Of a stretch of DNA of 64,000 nt, positions 35,234 through 44,586 are shown piece after piece (the first letter of the stretch is position 1; every line of letters starts with the position of its first letter). The DNA comes from [Erwinia] mediterraneensis (GTDB taxonomy: Bacteria > Pseudomonadota > Gammaproteobacteria > Enterobacterales > Enterobacteriaceae): positions 803,518 through 867,517 of the forward strand of contig NZ_LR026978.1 in NCBI RefSeq assembly GCF_900604315.1, given 5' to 3'. Under the pieces are notes generated by a model. The model saw only the letters and a list, made by a program, of their open reading frames with translations, made no database searches and was not told the DNA's origin. The translations under genes and the position numbers were made by a program.

Positions 35234-35443
35234 TCAGGAAGCTTTAATCCAGCGCTGCGCTGCGGCAAGGCTGGTTTCCGGGGAGTGGTTAAACGCAACC
35301 GGCGTGTCGGGTGCAGTCTGACGAATCTTAGCGAGAATAGCTTCAAAAACTGGCACGCTGTTCTGCGCCAGGCGGATGCCGCCACCGATGACAATACAGT
35401 CGTAGAGGTTACCTGAAAGCGCCTGTTCGACCTCAGCGGGCGC
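35234..35443 (-). pseudogene. C-terminal fragment of an uncharacterised small protein
   Basis: About 69 codons encode a coherent sequence (VEQALSGNLYDCIVIGGGIR, TAPDTPVAFNHSPETS) ending at a stop with its own terminator. Further upstream the frame continues but lies antisense to the oxidoreductase fragment and reads as noise. The fragment resembles the C-terminal half of small proteins of about 120 residues found beside oxidoreductase genes; I have no name for the family. The N-terminal half is lost at the junction near 35444-35467. Confidence 0.6.
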
Positions 35444-35446
35444 TGA

Positions 35447-36436
35447 GTTGTCGGGACGTACCAGGCTGAATACTACCGCCAGCGCGCCTCTGCAGGACTG
35501 ATTCTGACTGAGGGAACCTGGCCGAGTGCGGAGGCGATTGGCGCGATTCATGTGCCAGGCCTGTTCAACGAGAAGCAGGTCGAAGGCTGGAAGCGGGTGA
35601 CCGAGGCGGTACATGCTGCAGGCGGCCGTATTTTCGTACAGATTGGTCACTGTGGTGCGGTTTCGCATCCTGATCTGCATGGCGGCAAGTTGCCGCTGGC
35701 ACCATCGGCCGTCAGCGTCGAACAGCCGGTGTTCACGCCGGACGGTTTCAAAACATCCCCGATCCCCAGGGCAATGACGCCCGGCGATATTGCGCGCACG
35801 ATTGGAGATTATGCACATGCGACACGGCTGGCCCAAAAGGCCGGTTTTGATGGTGTCGAGCTGCACGGCTCCATGGGTTATCTGATCCCGGAATTTTTAC
35901 ATGACGAGTTCAATCTGCGGGAGGACCGCTATGGTGGCAGTATTGAAAACCGCGCCCGCTTTGTGCTCGAGGTGCTGGAAGCGATGATTGCTGAATGGCG
36001 TCCGGGACGCATCGGCCTCAAGCTGAGCCCTGGTGTTAGTCCTGGCAGACTGCAGCCGACGGCACAAACGCTGCCCACTTATCAATATCTGGTCTCGCAG
36101 GTGTCAAACCTGAAGCTTGCATACCTGCAGTTCCAGCATCCGGTTGGAGACCTGCAGGATACGCCAGTTGCCGCGCTTAACCCGGGCACAACGGCATATT
36201 TTCGCCCGTTCTATGACGGTTTGCTGATGGCGAACGGGGGTTTTACCGCAGAGAGCGCCCGGGCAGTGCTTAACCGAGGTGAGGCTGATCTGGTGTCATT
36301 TGGTACTCCTTACATCGCCAATCCCGATCTTGTTGAACGTTTCCGGCATGGCGTTGCCCTTGCAGCCTCAGACCAGGAGACCTGGTATCAGGGCGGGGCG
36401 CGTGGCTACACCGATTACCCGCGAGCAACCCGGTAA
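35447..36436 (+). pseudogene. N-terminally truncated old yellow enzyme (alkene reductase, NemA-like)
   Basis: The plus-strand frame reads AEYYRQRASAGLILTEGTWPS and continues through VQIGHCGAVSHP, GFDGVELHGSMGYLIPEF and FLHDEFNLREDRYGGSIENR to the end, all hallmarks of FMN-dependent old yellow enzymes. Full members have about 360 residues; here about 50-60 N-terminal residues, including strand 1 of the barrel, are missing, and a stop (35444) lies just upstream. The first possible start is GTG at 35552, without a ribosome binding site. Probably inactive. The break adjoins another truncated gene. Confidence 0.8.
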
Positions 36437-36464
36437 CCGGGCGGATAAGATATACAGACGAAAA

Positions 36465-36492
36465 AAAAGCATCAGCGTTAACTGATGCTTTT
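36465..36492. terminator. Terminator between the oxidoreductase fragment and tRNA-Phe
   Basis: An 11-bp stem (36465-36475 with 36482-36492) with T-runs on both strands. On the minus strand it follows the tRNA gene, on the plus strand the truncated oxidoreductase, so it can end both transcripts. Confidence 0.9.
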
Positions 36493-36616
36493 TTCAGGGC
36501 TTTAGTCTGTTCATCACTGGACCATGTATTTATTTATACAACCAGCTCTACCTGAACACCACTTTCCCTGAGACGCCCGTCAGAAATCTTATTTCTCACC
36601 AGCGCTGCGATGTAAG

Positions 36617-36692
36617 TGGTGCCCGGACTCGGAATCGAACCAAGGACACGGGGATTTTCAATCCCCTGCTCTACCGACTGAGCTATCCGGGC
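36617..36692 (-). tRNA. pheV: tRNA-Phe (anticodon GAA)
   Basis: A 76-base cloverleaf on the minus strand. The acceptor starts GCCCGGA and pairs with TCCGGGC before an encoded ACCA. The D-arm has AGCTCAGTCGGTAGAGC, the anticodon stem GGGGA encloses TTGAAAA (anticodon GAA), and the T-arm is GGTTCGATTCC. Which of the E. coli tRNA-Phe loci it corresponds to cannot be decided, so the symbol is nominal. Confidence 0.97.
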
Positions 36693-36702
36693 AACGGGGC
36701 GC

Positions 36703-36731
36703 ATTAAACCCTAATGCCGGTTTTACGTCAA
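36703..36731 (-). promoter_or_regulatory. Promoter of tRNA-Phe
   Basis: TTGACG (36731-36726) and TTTAAT (36708-36703) are separated by 17 bases, followed by GCGCCCC, a GC-rich discriminator typical of stable RNA promoters under stringent control. The tRNA begins 11 bases after the -10 element. Confidence 0.85.
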
Positions 36732-37008
36732 ACGCTTTTCAACCTGGTGAAATGCGATTGCCGTCTTTTGCAGCAATCTTCGCGATCAGGTGGTGAAAAC
36801 CCGGCAATGGTGCGGTTTTTCTGACCGTCAGCACCCGGTGAGAGCCGCCTTAAGCCACCCTCTCTGATTCCTGATCTGGTCGTCATTAGCTTCATCAGAA
36901 CCAACAGCCCCATGCGCCACCTGAACAAAAATTTATCCAGCGGATAAGGGGATCTGAAGGAGGATGTTGCGTGTGAAGAGGCGTTTAGCGATCAGGATGG
37001 GGGTAATC

Positions 37009-37037
37009 TTCCCCTCTCCCCGGACGGGAGAGGGGAA
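37009..37037 (-). terminator. Hairpin after deoD
   Basis: A 12-bp perfect stem (37009-37020 with 37026-37037) lies 9 bases after the deoD stop. Only a weak T-run follows. It resembles the pyrimidine/purine hairpins at 1873 and 2071. The rest of 36732-37008 shows no gene. Confidence 0.6.
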
Positions 37038-37045
37038 ACAAGCTA

Positions 37046-37765
37046 TCAGGCGTTGTCGCCCAGCAGCACGGACTCCAGCGCAATTTTAATCATATCGTTG
37101 AAGGTGGTCTGACGTTCTGCCGCGGTGGTCTGTTCGTGGGTACGGATATGGTCAGAAACGGTGCAAATCGCCAGCGCTTTTGCGCCAAATTCTGCCGCCA
37201 CGCCATAGATGCCCGCCGCTTCCATCTCCACGCCGAGAATGCCATATTTTTCCATCACGTCGAACATCTGCGGATCCGGCGTATAGAACAGATCGGCAGA
37301 GAACAGGTTACCCACGCGCGCATCAACGCCCAGCGCTTTGGCCGCATCGACCGCGTTACGTACCATATCGAAATCAGCGATAGCGGCAAAGTCGTGGTCT
37401 TTAAAGCGCATGCGGTTCACTTTGGAATCAGTGCAGGCACCCATACCAATCACCACATCACGCAGTTTGACGTCGGCACGCACGGCACCACAGGAACCTA
37501 CGCGGATAATCTTTTTCACGCCGAAATCAGTGATCAGCTCTTTGGTGTAAATGGAGCAGGAGGGAATACCCATACCGTGGCCCATCACCGACACTTTACG
37601 GCCTTTATAGGTCCCGGTGTACGCCAGCATGCCACGCACATTGTTCACTTCTACCGGATTCTCAAAGAAGGTTTCTGCGATGTGTTTAGCGCGCAGCGGA
37701 TCGCCCGGCATCAGTACCACGTCCGCGAAATCACCCATTTCTGCATTAATATGAGGGGTTGCCAT
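37046..37765 (-). CDS. deoD: Purine nucleoside phosphorylase
   Basis: 239 residues, the length of E. coli DeoD. It begins [30 protein letters not shown], nearly the E. coli sequence, and has [21 protein letters not shown] and the substrate-binding [11 protein letters not shown] near the end. It cleaves purine nucleosides with phosphate to base and (deoxy)ribose-1-phosphate as a hexamer in the cytosol. Last gene of deoCABD, 65 bases after deoB. Confidence 0.97.
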   Translation of the reverse strand: MATPHINAEMGDFADVVLMPGDPLRAKHIAETFFENPVEVNNVRGMLAYTGTYKGRKVSVMGHGMGIPSCSIYTKELITDFGVKKIIRVGSCGAVRADVKLRDVVIGMGACTDSKVNRMRFKDHDFAAIADFDMVRNAVDAAKALGVDARVGNLFSADLFYTPDPQMFDVMEKYGILGVEMEAAGIYGVAAEFGAKALAICTVSDHIRTHEQTTAAERQTTFNDMIKIALESVLLGDNA

Positions 37766-37830
37766 GACTCTTTATCCTTATCAAAGCCGGGTCCGACCTG
37801 CGTCGGCCCGGAAAAAATGTGGTCGCTGTT

Positions 37831-39054
37831 TTACAGCATGCTTTTGCCATATTCCATTTCGGAAAGGCCAAAATAGTGTGCGATGGTCTGGGCGATATCT
37901 GCAAAAGTTTCACGGTAGCCGAGCGAACCCGGTTTCACTTTCGGACCATAGATCAGGATCGGGATATGCTCACGCGTATGCTCAGTGCCTTTCCAGGTAG
38001 GATCGCAGCCGTGATCCGCCGTCAGGATCAGAATATCATCCTCTTTCACCAGCGCCATCAGCTCGGGCAGGCGACGGTCAAACAGCTCCAGACCACCCGC
38101 ATACCCCGCCACGTCGCGACGATGCCCCCAGGTGGAGTCGAAGTCGACGAAGTTGGTGAAGACAATCGAATTGTCCGGTGCCTGCTTCATCTCGGCGATC
38201 GTGGCATCAAACAGCGCATCCAGTCCGGTGGCCTTCACTTTTTTGGTGATGCCCTGCTGCGCATAGATATCGGCGATTTTGCCGACCGAAATCACCTCGC
38301 CGCCCTTCTCATCCACCAGCTTTTTCAGCATGGTCGGTGACGGCGGTTCGACTGCCAGATCGTGACGGTTACCGGTACGCTCGAAGTTCCCCGCTTTATC
38401 ACCGACAAACGGACGGGCAATCACGCGACCAATGTTATACCCCCCTTCGGTCAGCTCTTCACGGGCGATTTCACAAAGCGCGTAGAGACGCTCCAGTCCA
38501 AAGGTCTCTTCATGACAGGCGATCTGGAACACCGAGTCTGCGGAGGTATAGAAAATCGGTTTGCCGGTTTTCATATGCTCTTCGCCGAGCTGATCAAGGA
38601 TCACCGTCCCGGAGGAGTGACAGTTGCCCAGGTAACCCGGCAGTTCGGCGCGCTCCACCAGCTTGTCCAGCAGCGCCTGCGGAAAACTGTTCTCTTTGTC
38701 ACTAAAGTAGCCCCAGTCAAACAGCACCGGCACGCCGGCGATTTCCCAGTGGCCTGACGGTGTATCTTTCCCGGAGGAGATCTCGCTGGCATAGGCATAA
38801 GCACCCTTAATCTCCGCTGTTTCATCCATGCCTGGCGGTACGCGGCCGGTAGAAAGCTCAGCAGCTTTCGCCAGCCCCAGCGCTGTGAGGTTAGGCAGAT
38901 GCAGCGGGCCCTGGCGATTGATATCCGCTTCGCCCTTAAAGCACGCTTCGGCAATGTGGCCAAGCGTATCTGAACCATGGTCGCCGAATTTGTCGGCATC
39001 TTTGCTGGAGCCGATCCCGAAGGAGTCGAGAACCATAATAAATGCACGTTTCAT
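37831..39054 (-). CDS. deoB: Phosphopentomutase
   Basis: 407 residues, the E. coli length, from the ATG with AGGAG before it; a longer frame adds 33 residues without support. [14 protein letters not shown] at the start and [19 protein letters not shown] towards the end carry the metal ligands and the family signature of the alkaline phosphatase-like mutases. It converts (deoxy)ribose-1-phosphate to the 5-phosphate, feeding DeoC. Third gene of the operon. Confidence 0.97.
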   Translation of the reverse strand: MKRAFIMVLDSFGIGSSKDADKFGDHGSDTLGHIAEACFKGEADINRQGPLHLPNLTALGLAKAAELSTGRVPPGMDETAEIKGAYAYASEISSGKDTPSGHWEIAGVPVLFDWGYFSDKENSFPQALLDKLVERAELPGYLGNCHSSGTVILDQLGEEHMKTGKPIFYTSADSVFQIACHEETFGLERLYALCEIAREELTEGGYNIGRVIARPFVGDKAGNFERTGNRHDLAVEPPSPTMLKKLVDEKGGEVISVGKIADIYAQQGITKKVKATGLDALFDATIAEMKQAPDNSIVFTNFVDFDSTWGHRRDVAGYAGGLELFDRRLPELMALVKEDDILILTADHGCDPTWKGTEHTREHIPILIYGPKVKPGSLGYRETFADIAQTIAHYFGLSEMEYGKSML

Positions 39055-39159
39055 GCTGGTCTCCTGCGTCTTTGCGCGATGAGAAGTCAAAAAAATGCGA
39101 TCAGAACAGTATACCTGATTGCGCCGCGCCTGGCCTAAGGCAGACGTGCGCAAAAGGTG

Positions 39160-40482
39160 TTATTCGCTGATGCGGCGATAAACGACCGGTGTGGCAGCAG
39201 GCGCGCTGTCGCTCAGCGTAATCGCGGCTTGCACCGCCTGAGCGGCCTGCTGCCAGTGCGCTTCGCTGGCGGCATGGATCACAGCCAGCGGCCGCTGCGC
39301 ATCGGCCCGCTCACCGAGCATAATCATATCGCTCAGGCCGACGCTGTAGTCGATCGTATCGGTAGCGCGCTGACGGCCACCCCCCATCGCCACTACCGCC
39401 ATTCCCAGCGCCCGGGTATCCATGGCACTGACGATTCCGGGACGATCGGCATATACCGCTTTGCTCAGCATGGGGGTCGGTAAGTAACTGTCGATGCGTT
39501 CGATAAAATCGAACGGGCCATTCTGCGCGGCTACCATGCGCGCAAACACCTCTGCCGCCTGGCCATTATCCAGCACCCGCATCAGCTTCTGACGCGCTTC
39601 CGCTTCACTGGCTGCCAGCTGACCGGAAAGCAGCATTTCGCTACAGAGCGCCAGCGTCACTTCCAGCAGACGCGAATTGCGTGCCGTGCCGGTCAGGAAC
39701 TGTACCGCCTCGCGCACTTCCAGCGCATTACCGGCGCTGGAGGCGAGTACCTGATTCATATCGGTGAGCAGCGCCGTGGTTTTGCAGCCTGCGCCGTTCG
39801 CCACGCCGACAATCGACTGCGCCAGCAGCTCGGACTGTTCATAGCTGGGCATAAAGGCCCCGGATCCCACTTTGACATCCATCACCAGCGCATCCAGCCC
39901 TTCTGCCAGCTTCTTCGCCAGTATCGAAGCGGTAATCAGCGGAATGGAGTCAACGGTGGCGGTAATATCACGTGTGGCATAAAAGCGTTTATCCGCCGGG
40001 GCGAGCGAGTTGGTCTGGCCGATAATCGCCACACCGATCTCTTTGATAATCTGCCGGAAACGCTCGTCACTGGGGAAAATATCGAAGCCGGGAATCGACT
40101 CCAGCTTGTCGAGGGTACCGCCGGTATGGCCGAGGCCGCGTCCGGAGATCATCGGTACATAGCCACCGCAGGCGGCAACCATTGGCCCCAGCATCAACGA
40201 AGTGACATCCCCCACGCCGCCGGTGGAATGCTTATCCACCACCGGACCATTGAGATTCAGAGATCGCCAGTTCAGCACCGTGCCGGAGTCGCGCATCGCC
40301 ATGGTCAGCGCCACGCGTTCCGCCAGCGTCATATCATGGAAGTAAATGGTCATCGCCAGCGCAGCAATCTGCCCTTCAGAGACGTTGTTATCGCGTACCC
40401 CGTTGATAAAGAAGCGGATCTCTTCTTCACTGAGCGCATGTCCATCACGTTTTTTGCGAATGATTTCTTGTGGCAGAAACAA
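39160..40482 (-). CDS. deoA: Thymidine phosphorylase
   Basis: 440 residues, as in E. coli. The family signature [20 protein letters not shown] and [19 protein letters not shown] are intact; these bind phosphate and substrate. It releases thymine and deoxyribose-1-phosphate from thymidine in the cytosol. It lies after deoC, with a short GC-rich hairpin in the spacer, and precedes deoB by about 100 bases. Confidence 0.97.
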   Translation of the reverse strand: MFLPQEIIRKKRDGHALSEEEIRFFINGVRDNNVSEGQIAALAMTIYFHDMTLAERVALTMAMRDSGTVLNWRSLNLNGPVVDKHSTGGVGDVTSLMLGPMVAACGGYVPMISGRGLGHTGGTLDKLESIPGFDIFPSDERFRQIIKEIGVAIIGQTNSLAPADKRFYATRDITATVDSIPLITASILAKKLAEGLDALVMDVKVGSGAFMPSYEQSELLAQSIVGVANGAGCKTTALLTDMNQVLASSAGNALEVREAVQFLTGTARNSRLLEVTLALCSEMLLSGQLAASEAEARQKLMRVLDNGQAAEVFARMVAAQNGPFDFIERIDSYLPTPMLSKAVYADRPGIVSAMDTRALGMAVVAMGGGRQRATDTIDYSVGLSDMIMLGERADAQRPLAVIHAASEAHWQQAAQAVQAAITLSDSAPAATPVVYRRISE

Positions 40483-40529
40483 GGTTGCCCCCCTGATTCA
40501 GGGATAGTTAATGACGTAGCTGTGTGCAG

Positions 40530-40547
40530 GCGGCGGTGCCGCCGCCC
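40530..40547 (-). other. GC-only hairpin between deoC and deoA
   Basis: GGCGGC and GCCGCC arms around GGTGCC, in the 74-base spacer within the operon. No T-run. It may mark an RNA processing or stabilising element inside the transcript. Confidence 0.5.
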
Positions 40548-40556
40548 GAAAGGTAA

Positions 40557-41336
40557 TCAGTAGCCTGATTTTGCCGTCTCGGCCTGATAACCAGCCGCGT
40601 TCAGCAGGCTTGCCAGCAGGCTGGAGGCGCCGAAGCGGAAGTGACGCGCATCGGCCCAGTCGCTGCCGAGAATTCGGTCAGCCAGCGCCAGATAGAGAGC
40701 AGCATCTTCTGCCGTACGCACGCCGCCAGCTGGCTTGAAGCCCACCTGCTGCGCCACGCCTTTGTCACGGATAACTGTCATCATGATCTCCGCCACTTCA
40801 GGCGTCGCGTTCACCGCTACTTTACCGGTCGAGGTTTTGATAAAGTCGGCACCGGCATCGATAGCGATTTCAGACGCCTGCCGGATCAGCGCGGGCTCTT
40901 TCAGCTCTCCGGTTTCGATAATCACTTTCAGCAGCACATCCGCCTCAGCACAGGCTGCTTTGCACGCCTTCACCAGGTCATAGCCGACCTGATTATTGCC
41001 GGCAATCAGCGCACGGTACGGGAACACCACATCCACTTCATCGGCGCCGTAAGCAATGGCGGCACGGGTTTCTGCCAGCGCAATGTCGATGTCATCACTG
41101 CCGTGCGGAAAGTTGGTTACAGTCGCAATACGGATCTCCGGCGTACCCTGCTCACGCAGCGCTTTGCGCGCCACAGGAATAAAACGCGGATAGATGCAGA
41201 TCGCTGCGGTATTGCCTGCCGGAGATTTCGCCTGACGGCAAAGCGCAATCACTTTTTCATCGGTGTCATCTTCGTTCAGGGTGGTCAGGTCCATCAGTTT
41301 TAGCGCGCGCAGCGCCGCAGCGGTTATCTCACTCAT
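40557..41336 (-). CDS. deoC: Deoxyribose-phosphate aldolase
   Basis: 259 residues, as in E. coli. The Schiff-base lysine lies in [18 protein letters not shown], and [11 protein letters not shown] holds the second catalytic lysine. It splits 2-deoxyribose-5-phosphate into acetaldehyde and glyceraldehyde-3-phosphate, ending the deoxynucleoside pathway. First gene of deoCABD. Upstream are a DeoR operator and two CRP-type sites. Confidence 0.97.
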   Translation of the reverse strand: MSEITAAALRALKLMDLTTLNEDDTDEKVIALCRQAKSPAGNTAAICIYPRFIPVARKALREQGTPEIRIATVTNFPHGSDDIDIALAETRAAIAYGADEVDVVFPYRALIAGNNQVGYDLVKACKAACAEADVLLKVIIETGELKEPALIRQASEIAIDAGADFIKTSTGKVAVNATPEVAEIMMTVIRDKGVAQQVGFKPAGGVRTAEDAALYLALADRILGSDWADARHFRFGASSLLASLLNAAGYQAETAKSGY

Positions 41337-41395
41337 ATTACTCTCCAGAGGGTCAGGGTCTTACCGCGCGTAACGGATCGCAACGGCAGGCTGAA

Positions 41396-41411
41396 TGTGA
41401 CGATTCTAACA
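41396..41411. promoter_or_regulatory. DeoR operator before deoC
   Basis: The 16-base site matches the DeoR consensus TGTTAGAATTCTAACA at 13 positions; the right half ATTCTAACA is perfect. It lies 60 bases before the deoC ATG, matching the E. coli deo regulatory region. Confidence 0.8.
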
Positions 41412-41481
41412 ATGGACGCCGGGGAAATTTGCGTCACTCATCACATAAAATTGAAATCTTACAGACCAATTTTACATCATA

Positions 41482-41497
41482 AGTGATACAAATCACG
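41482..41497. promoter_or_regulatory. CRP site 1 of the deo promoter
   Basis: GTGA-TACAAA-TCAC, the core of the CRP consensus. It lies nearer deoC than site 2; centres are 66 bases apart. In E. coli, CytR binds between two CRP dimers at deoP2. Confidence 0.75.
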
Positions 41498-41547
41498 TAT
41501 TTTCCCCAGATGCGCACCGTTCCCGCACAAGACTGCGGCGAGCCGAA

Positions 41548-41563
41548 TGTGATAATTATCACA
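41548..41563. promoter_or_regulatory. CRP site 2 of the deo promoter
   Basis: TGTGA-TAATTA-TCACA is a perfect CRP palindrome. With site 1 it frames the probable CytR-binding stretch, so nucleoside and carbon-source control as in E. coli is expected. Confidence 0.85.
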
Positions 41564-41677
41564 TCCCGGACACGCGCAGAGCGACAACCATGCAATGATT
41601 ATTTTGAGGGTAGCAAAGGTTCCGTCAGACAGGGAAAAAGCAGCCGATTGCCTCAGAGAGCGGCATCCTGGCAGCTG

Positions 41678-42448
41678 TTAAATCTGGAATACCCGCTGAC
41701 TGTTGGCGTAAAGAGCTTCAGCAATCGCGTCAGGCTTTTCCTGACGTAAGGCACACAGCGCCTGCCAGACAAGACGGGCGCGCTCAGGGCGATTGGGCTG
41801 TCCCTGATAACCGTGCAGCGGCATATCTGGCGCGTCGGTCTCCAGCAGCAGAGCGCTCAATGGAAGTTGCGCGATGGTATTGCGCGTTTTGCTCGCCCGC
41901 TCATAGGTGATGGTGCCGCCAACGCCAATGGCGTAGCCAAGTTTAATAAACGCCTGCGCCTGCTGCAGACTGCCGGCAAAGCCATGCACCACGCCACGAC
42001 GCGGCAGATCGTGACGGCGTAAATGCAGGGCCAGCTTGTCATGCGTACGGCGCGAGTGAAGGATCACCGGCAGCTCGTAGCGGCGAGCCAGCGCCAGCTG
42101 CGCATCCAGCAGCCGCTCCTGTTTGTCAAAGCAGGGATTATTCATGTAGAGATCGAGTCCGATCTCGCCGATCGCGACCAGCTTCGCCGGCGGCTGTTGC
42201 AGTTGCGCCTCCAGATGTTCCAGATGCGCTTCCTGATGCTGATCAATGGCGATAGGATGCAGACCAAGCGCGATATAGATCGCCGGATGCTGCGCCGCCA
42301 GTGCCAGTAACGGTTGAAAACCGCTGGCATCCACCGCAGGGACAATCAGTTTTTCTACGCCTGCCGCCGCCGCCCGCACCAGGCTCGGCGCTTCATCGCC
42401 AGTAAAGGGGGGGAAATCGAAATGACAATGGGTATCAATAAATTTCAT
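41678..42448 (-). CDS. yjjV: TatD-family metal-dependent hydrolase YjjV
   Basis: 256 residues, the E. coli YjjV length. THCHFDF at residues 6-12, IGEIGLDLY and LHSRR in the middle and LLLETDAPDMPL near 205 supply the metal ligands of the TatD amidohydrolase fold. Members are nucleases or phosphoesterases; the YjjV substrate is not settled. It precedes the deo operon as in E. coli. It directly follows the wreck of yjjU, with which it forms an operon in E. coli. Confidence 0.93.
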   Translation of the reverse strand: MKFIDTHCHFDFPPFTGDEAPSLVRAAAAGVEKLIVPAVDASGFQPLLALAAQHPAIYIALGLHPIAIDQHQEAHLEHLEAQLQQPPAKLVAIGEIGLDLYMNNPCFDKQERLLDAQLALARRYELPVILHSRRTHDKLALHLRRHDLPRRGVVHGFAGSLQQAQAFIKLGYAIGVGGTITYERASKTRNTIAQLPLSALLLETDAPDMPLHGYQGQPNRPERARLVWQALCALRQEKPDAIAEALYANSQRVFQI

Positions 42449-43108
42449 GCCCGTGAACCTTTATCATAATCGCCATCGTTGTCGGCCAGTGGTGGCATAC
42501 GCAGAGAGTGATGCCGGGGCACATTGGCGGCGGCAGGTGGCCTCACGCACCGAATTGTTATTGCTGATGCCGCTACAAAATAGCTGATGCACGCCAGATC
42601 CACGCCGGGAATCGCGCTGCTGGCTCTGATGATATCATGCCAGTTGCTGCTGAGCGGGGCAAAAAAATAGTGTGCACTGTCATCGTTGCTGCGGCAGTCG
42701 CATATGTAGAAATCACGTCCGCTGGCAAACATTTTCAGCAGCCCCCGGCACCAGCGGCAGCGCCTGTTGGATGATAGCCACCCGCCAGTCCGGATCAATT
42801 AAATCGCCGCCACGCATAAAGTGCAGAGGATCATAAAACCGTTTGCTGGCGGTGTAATGGGTAATAACCTGCCTGGCATAACCTGGCTGGGTACAAACGT
42901 AGGCCGGGAGATTTTGCGCGCCGGCTGAGGTGTCAGGCAGCGGCTGAAAAGGATTGAAGTTTGCCTGTTGATCCGCATTGAGCACGCCAGCGGTAAAGAT
43001 ACCGTGTTGGTCGCCGCCTTCACAGTCCAGAGCGAGTTTGCTGGTTTGAAAGGATTTGAGTGTCAAAGGATCCACAGCGCCGGGCGTCACCGGAATGCGT
43101 ATGCCCAC
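42449..43108 (-). pseudogene. yjjU: Decayed patatin-like phospholipase YjjU
   Basis: Frames in succession match E. coli YjjU (357 residues): GIRIPVTPGAVDPLTL, FTAGVL, DTSAGAQNLPAYVC and MRGGDLIDPDW in one frame, then FYICDCRSNDD and NWHDIIRASSAIPG in another, then a trace like GISNNNSVREA in a third. A frameshift lies near 42725-42745, close to a run of five G. The oxyanion segment GGGQRG is changed to GGDQHG and the GTSAG nucleophile motif to DTSAG. About 200 C-terminal residues are missing. The original start was probably GTG at 43108 after GAGGA. Confidence 0.88.
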
Positions 43109-43118
43109 AGTGCATTCC

Positions 43119-43301
43119 TCAGTTTTGCTTGTGCTCCGGGACGCGCTGTTGTGCTTTTCCGTAGTCTTCCTGCAGCATGCCGGAGAACCAGTCACTGTTT
43201 CCTGTCAACCAGGCGGAATCAGAATCAAACCATTCCGCCCATAACAACCACATCTGGCCTTTCCATTGTTTCCATTTGCCTGCAACGATGTCGTTGTTCA
43301 T
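43119..43301 (-). CDS. CsbD-like stress protein
   Basis: 60 residues, with IVAGKWKQWKGQMWLLWAEW at the N terminus and GMLQEDYGKAQQ at the end, matching the CsbD family (E. coli YjbJ, 69 residues). These small abundant proteins rise under osmotic and stationary stress; the function is unknown. GGAG precedes the ATG. In E. coli no csbD-like gene lies between ytjA and yjjU, so it is an insertion here, and it is unusually rich in Trp. Confidence 0.8.
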   Translation of the reverse strand: MNNDIVAGKWKQWKGQMWLLWAEWFDSDSAWLTGNSDWFSGMLQEDYGKAQQRVPEHKQN

Positions 43302-43351
43302 GACTGGTCTCCGCTTTTGCTGATAATGCGTGATATAAAGCGACCTGAAGG

Positions 43352-43513
43352 TCAGGGTCGTTTGCGGCCGGTAAACAGGCTGACCAGAAACAGAATAATA
43401 CCGACGACAAAGACGACTTTAGCGGCCCAGGCTGCCGTACCGGCCAGACCACCAAAACCTAATGCTGCCGCGATCAATGCAATAACCAGAAAGATAATAC
43501 CCCAACGAAACAT
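43352..43513 (-). CDS. ytjA: DUF1328 small membrane protein YtjA
   Basis: 53 residues, the length of E. coli YtjA and almost identical to it: [19 protein letters not shown], then a second hydrophobic stretch [15 protein letters not shown] and the basic end GRKRP. Two membrane helices. AGGAGAG lies before the ATG. It lies between osmY and the csbD-like gene, as in the E. coli order osmY-ytjA-yjjU. Function unknown, stress-linked by context. Confidence 0.95.
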   Translation of the reverse strand: MFRWGIIFLVIALIAAALGFGGLAGTAAWAAKVVFVVGIILFLVSLFTGRKRP

Positions 43514-43706
43514 AAGCCTCTCCTTTACCATAGTGAAAATCGAACTGCTTGTTTCATCTCCGCACCCGCGCTGCTTCAGATAGCAGACACGCAGGCAAAA
43601 CCTCTACCAACGCAACCTGAAAGATAACGGGGTAAATAAGGGTTGTCCGCCATGCGGATAGTGTCTTATTGTGCGGCCTCACACAGAGGCCGCGCCGGAT
43701 ACGCTA

Positions 43707-44324
43707 TTAAGACTTAACGGTCAGATCGTTTTTAACGCTTTTCACGCCTTCAATGGATTTCGCAATGCTTTCCGCTCGTTCAGACTGTGCCTGATTTTCT
43801 ACCGTGCCTGATAACTGCACCACGCCATTGGTGGTTTCCACTTTCACATTACGTGAAGGCACGATGTCATCGGTTAAAAACTTAGCTTTAATTTTGCTGG
43901 TGGTTGCGGCATCGTCCGCATAATCTTTCGCAGACTGTTTCTGCTCATCTTTGACATGCATTTTGTCGTTGACAGATTTTACTCCTTCCACTTTCTTCAC
44001 CAGCGCTACCGCTTTTTCAGCCTGATCCTGGGAAGAAACGAAACCGCTCAGCGTGACTACGCCCTTCTCGGTTTCAACGGAAATATCTGTGCTTTTAATG
44101 GTCTCATCATCAACCAGAGCCGCTTTGGCTTTAGCTGTAACAGCGCTGTCATCCATAAACCCATCGACTTTTTTCATAGAGCTATCGATTTTCGCACCCG
44201 CGCTGTCCGCCGTCTGTTGCGCTTTTTGCGTCATGGAAGCCTCTTCTGCCAGGGCAGAGCCACTCAGCAGGGCAGAACCTACCATTACAGCCATCAGGGT
44301 TTGGGCAATCTTAGTCTTATTCAT
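43707..44324 (-). CDS. osmY: Osmotically induced periplasmic protein OsmY
   Basis: 205 residues (E. coli 201) from the ATG with AGAAGGA before it. The signal peptide [20 protein letters not shown] ends SALA-EE. Two BON domains follow (about 58-125 and 135-205), each with a VVTLSGFV or VVQLSGTV strand and the VEGVKSV ending. BON domains bind phospholipid; OsmY acts as a periplasmic chaperone for outer-membrane and autotransporter proteins and is RpoS-dependent in E. coli. Confidence 0.95.
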   Translation of the reverse strand: MNKTKIAQTLMAVMVGSALLSGSALAEEASMTQKAQQTADSAGAKIDSSMKKVDGFMDDSAVTAKAKAALVDDETIKSTDISVETEKGVVTLSGFVSSQDQAEKAVALVKKVEGVKSVNDKMHVKDEQKQSAKDYADDAATTSKIKAKFLTDDIVPSRNVKVETTNGVVQLSGTVENQAQSERAESIAKSIEGVKSVKNDLTVKS

Positions 44325-44586
44325 CGATATCTTCCTTCTGTCAATTAACTCACCCACAACTATGGGCGCGGCAACAGCAAACCATGCTGTTGCGGAACTG
44401 ACGGCAAGAAAGCGATTTCGCTAACTTCACCGTCCGACAGAATAATCATAGTCGGCATTTCCCGTTTCGCAGGCTTTTCTGGTTGAAATAGCAGCGAAAA
44501 AGAGAAAAAACAGTGTTTTTAAGAGGAGTCTGTAAGCGGCAAAACAGGGCCAGCATCAGTTGCAGGCCCTGTAAATCAAGGCAGGA

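Noticed and set aside
41483..41749. An 88-codon frame in the deo control region
   Set aside because: It crosses CRP sites and the end of yjjV and has no ribosome binding site.
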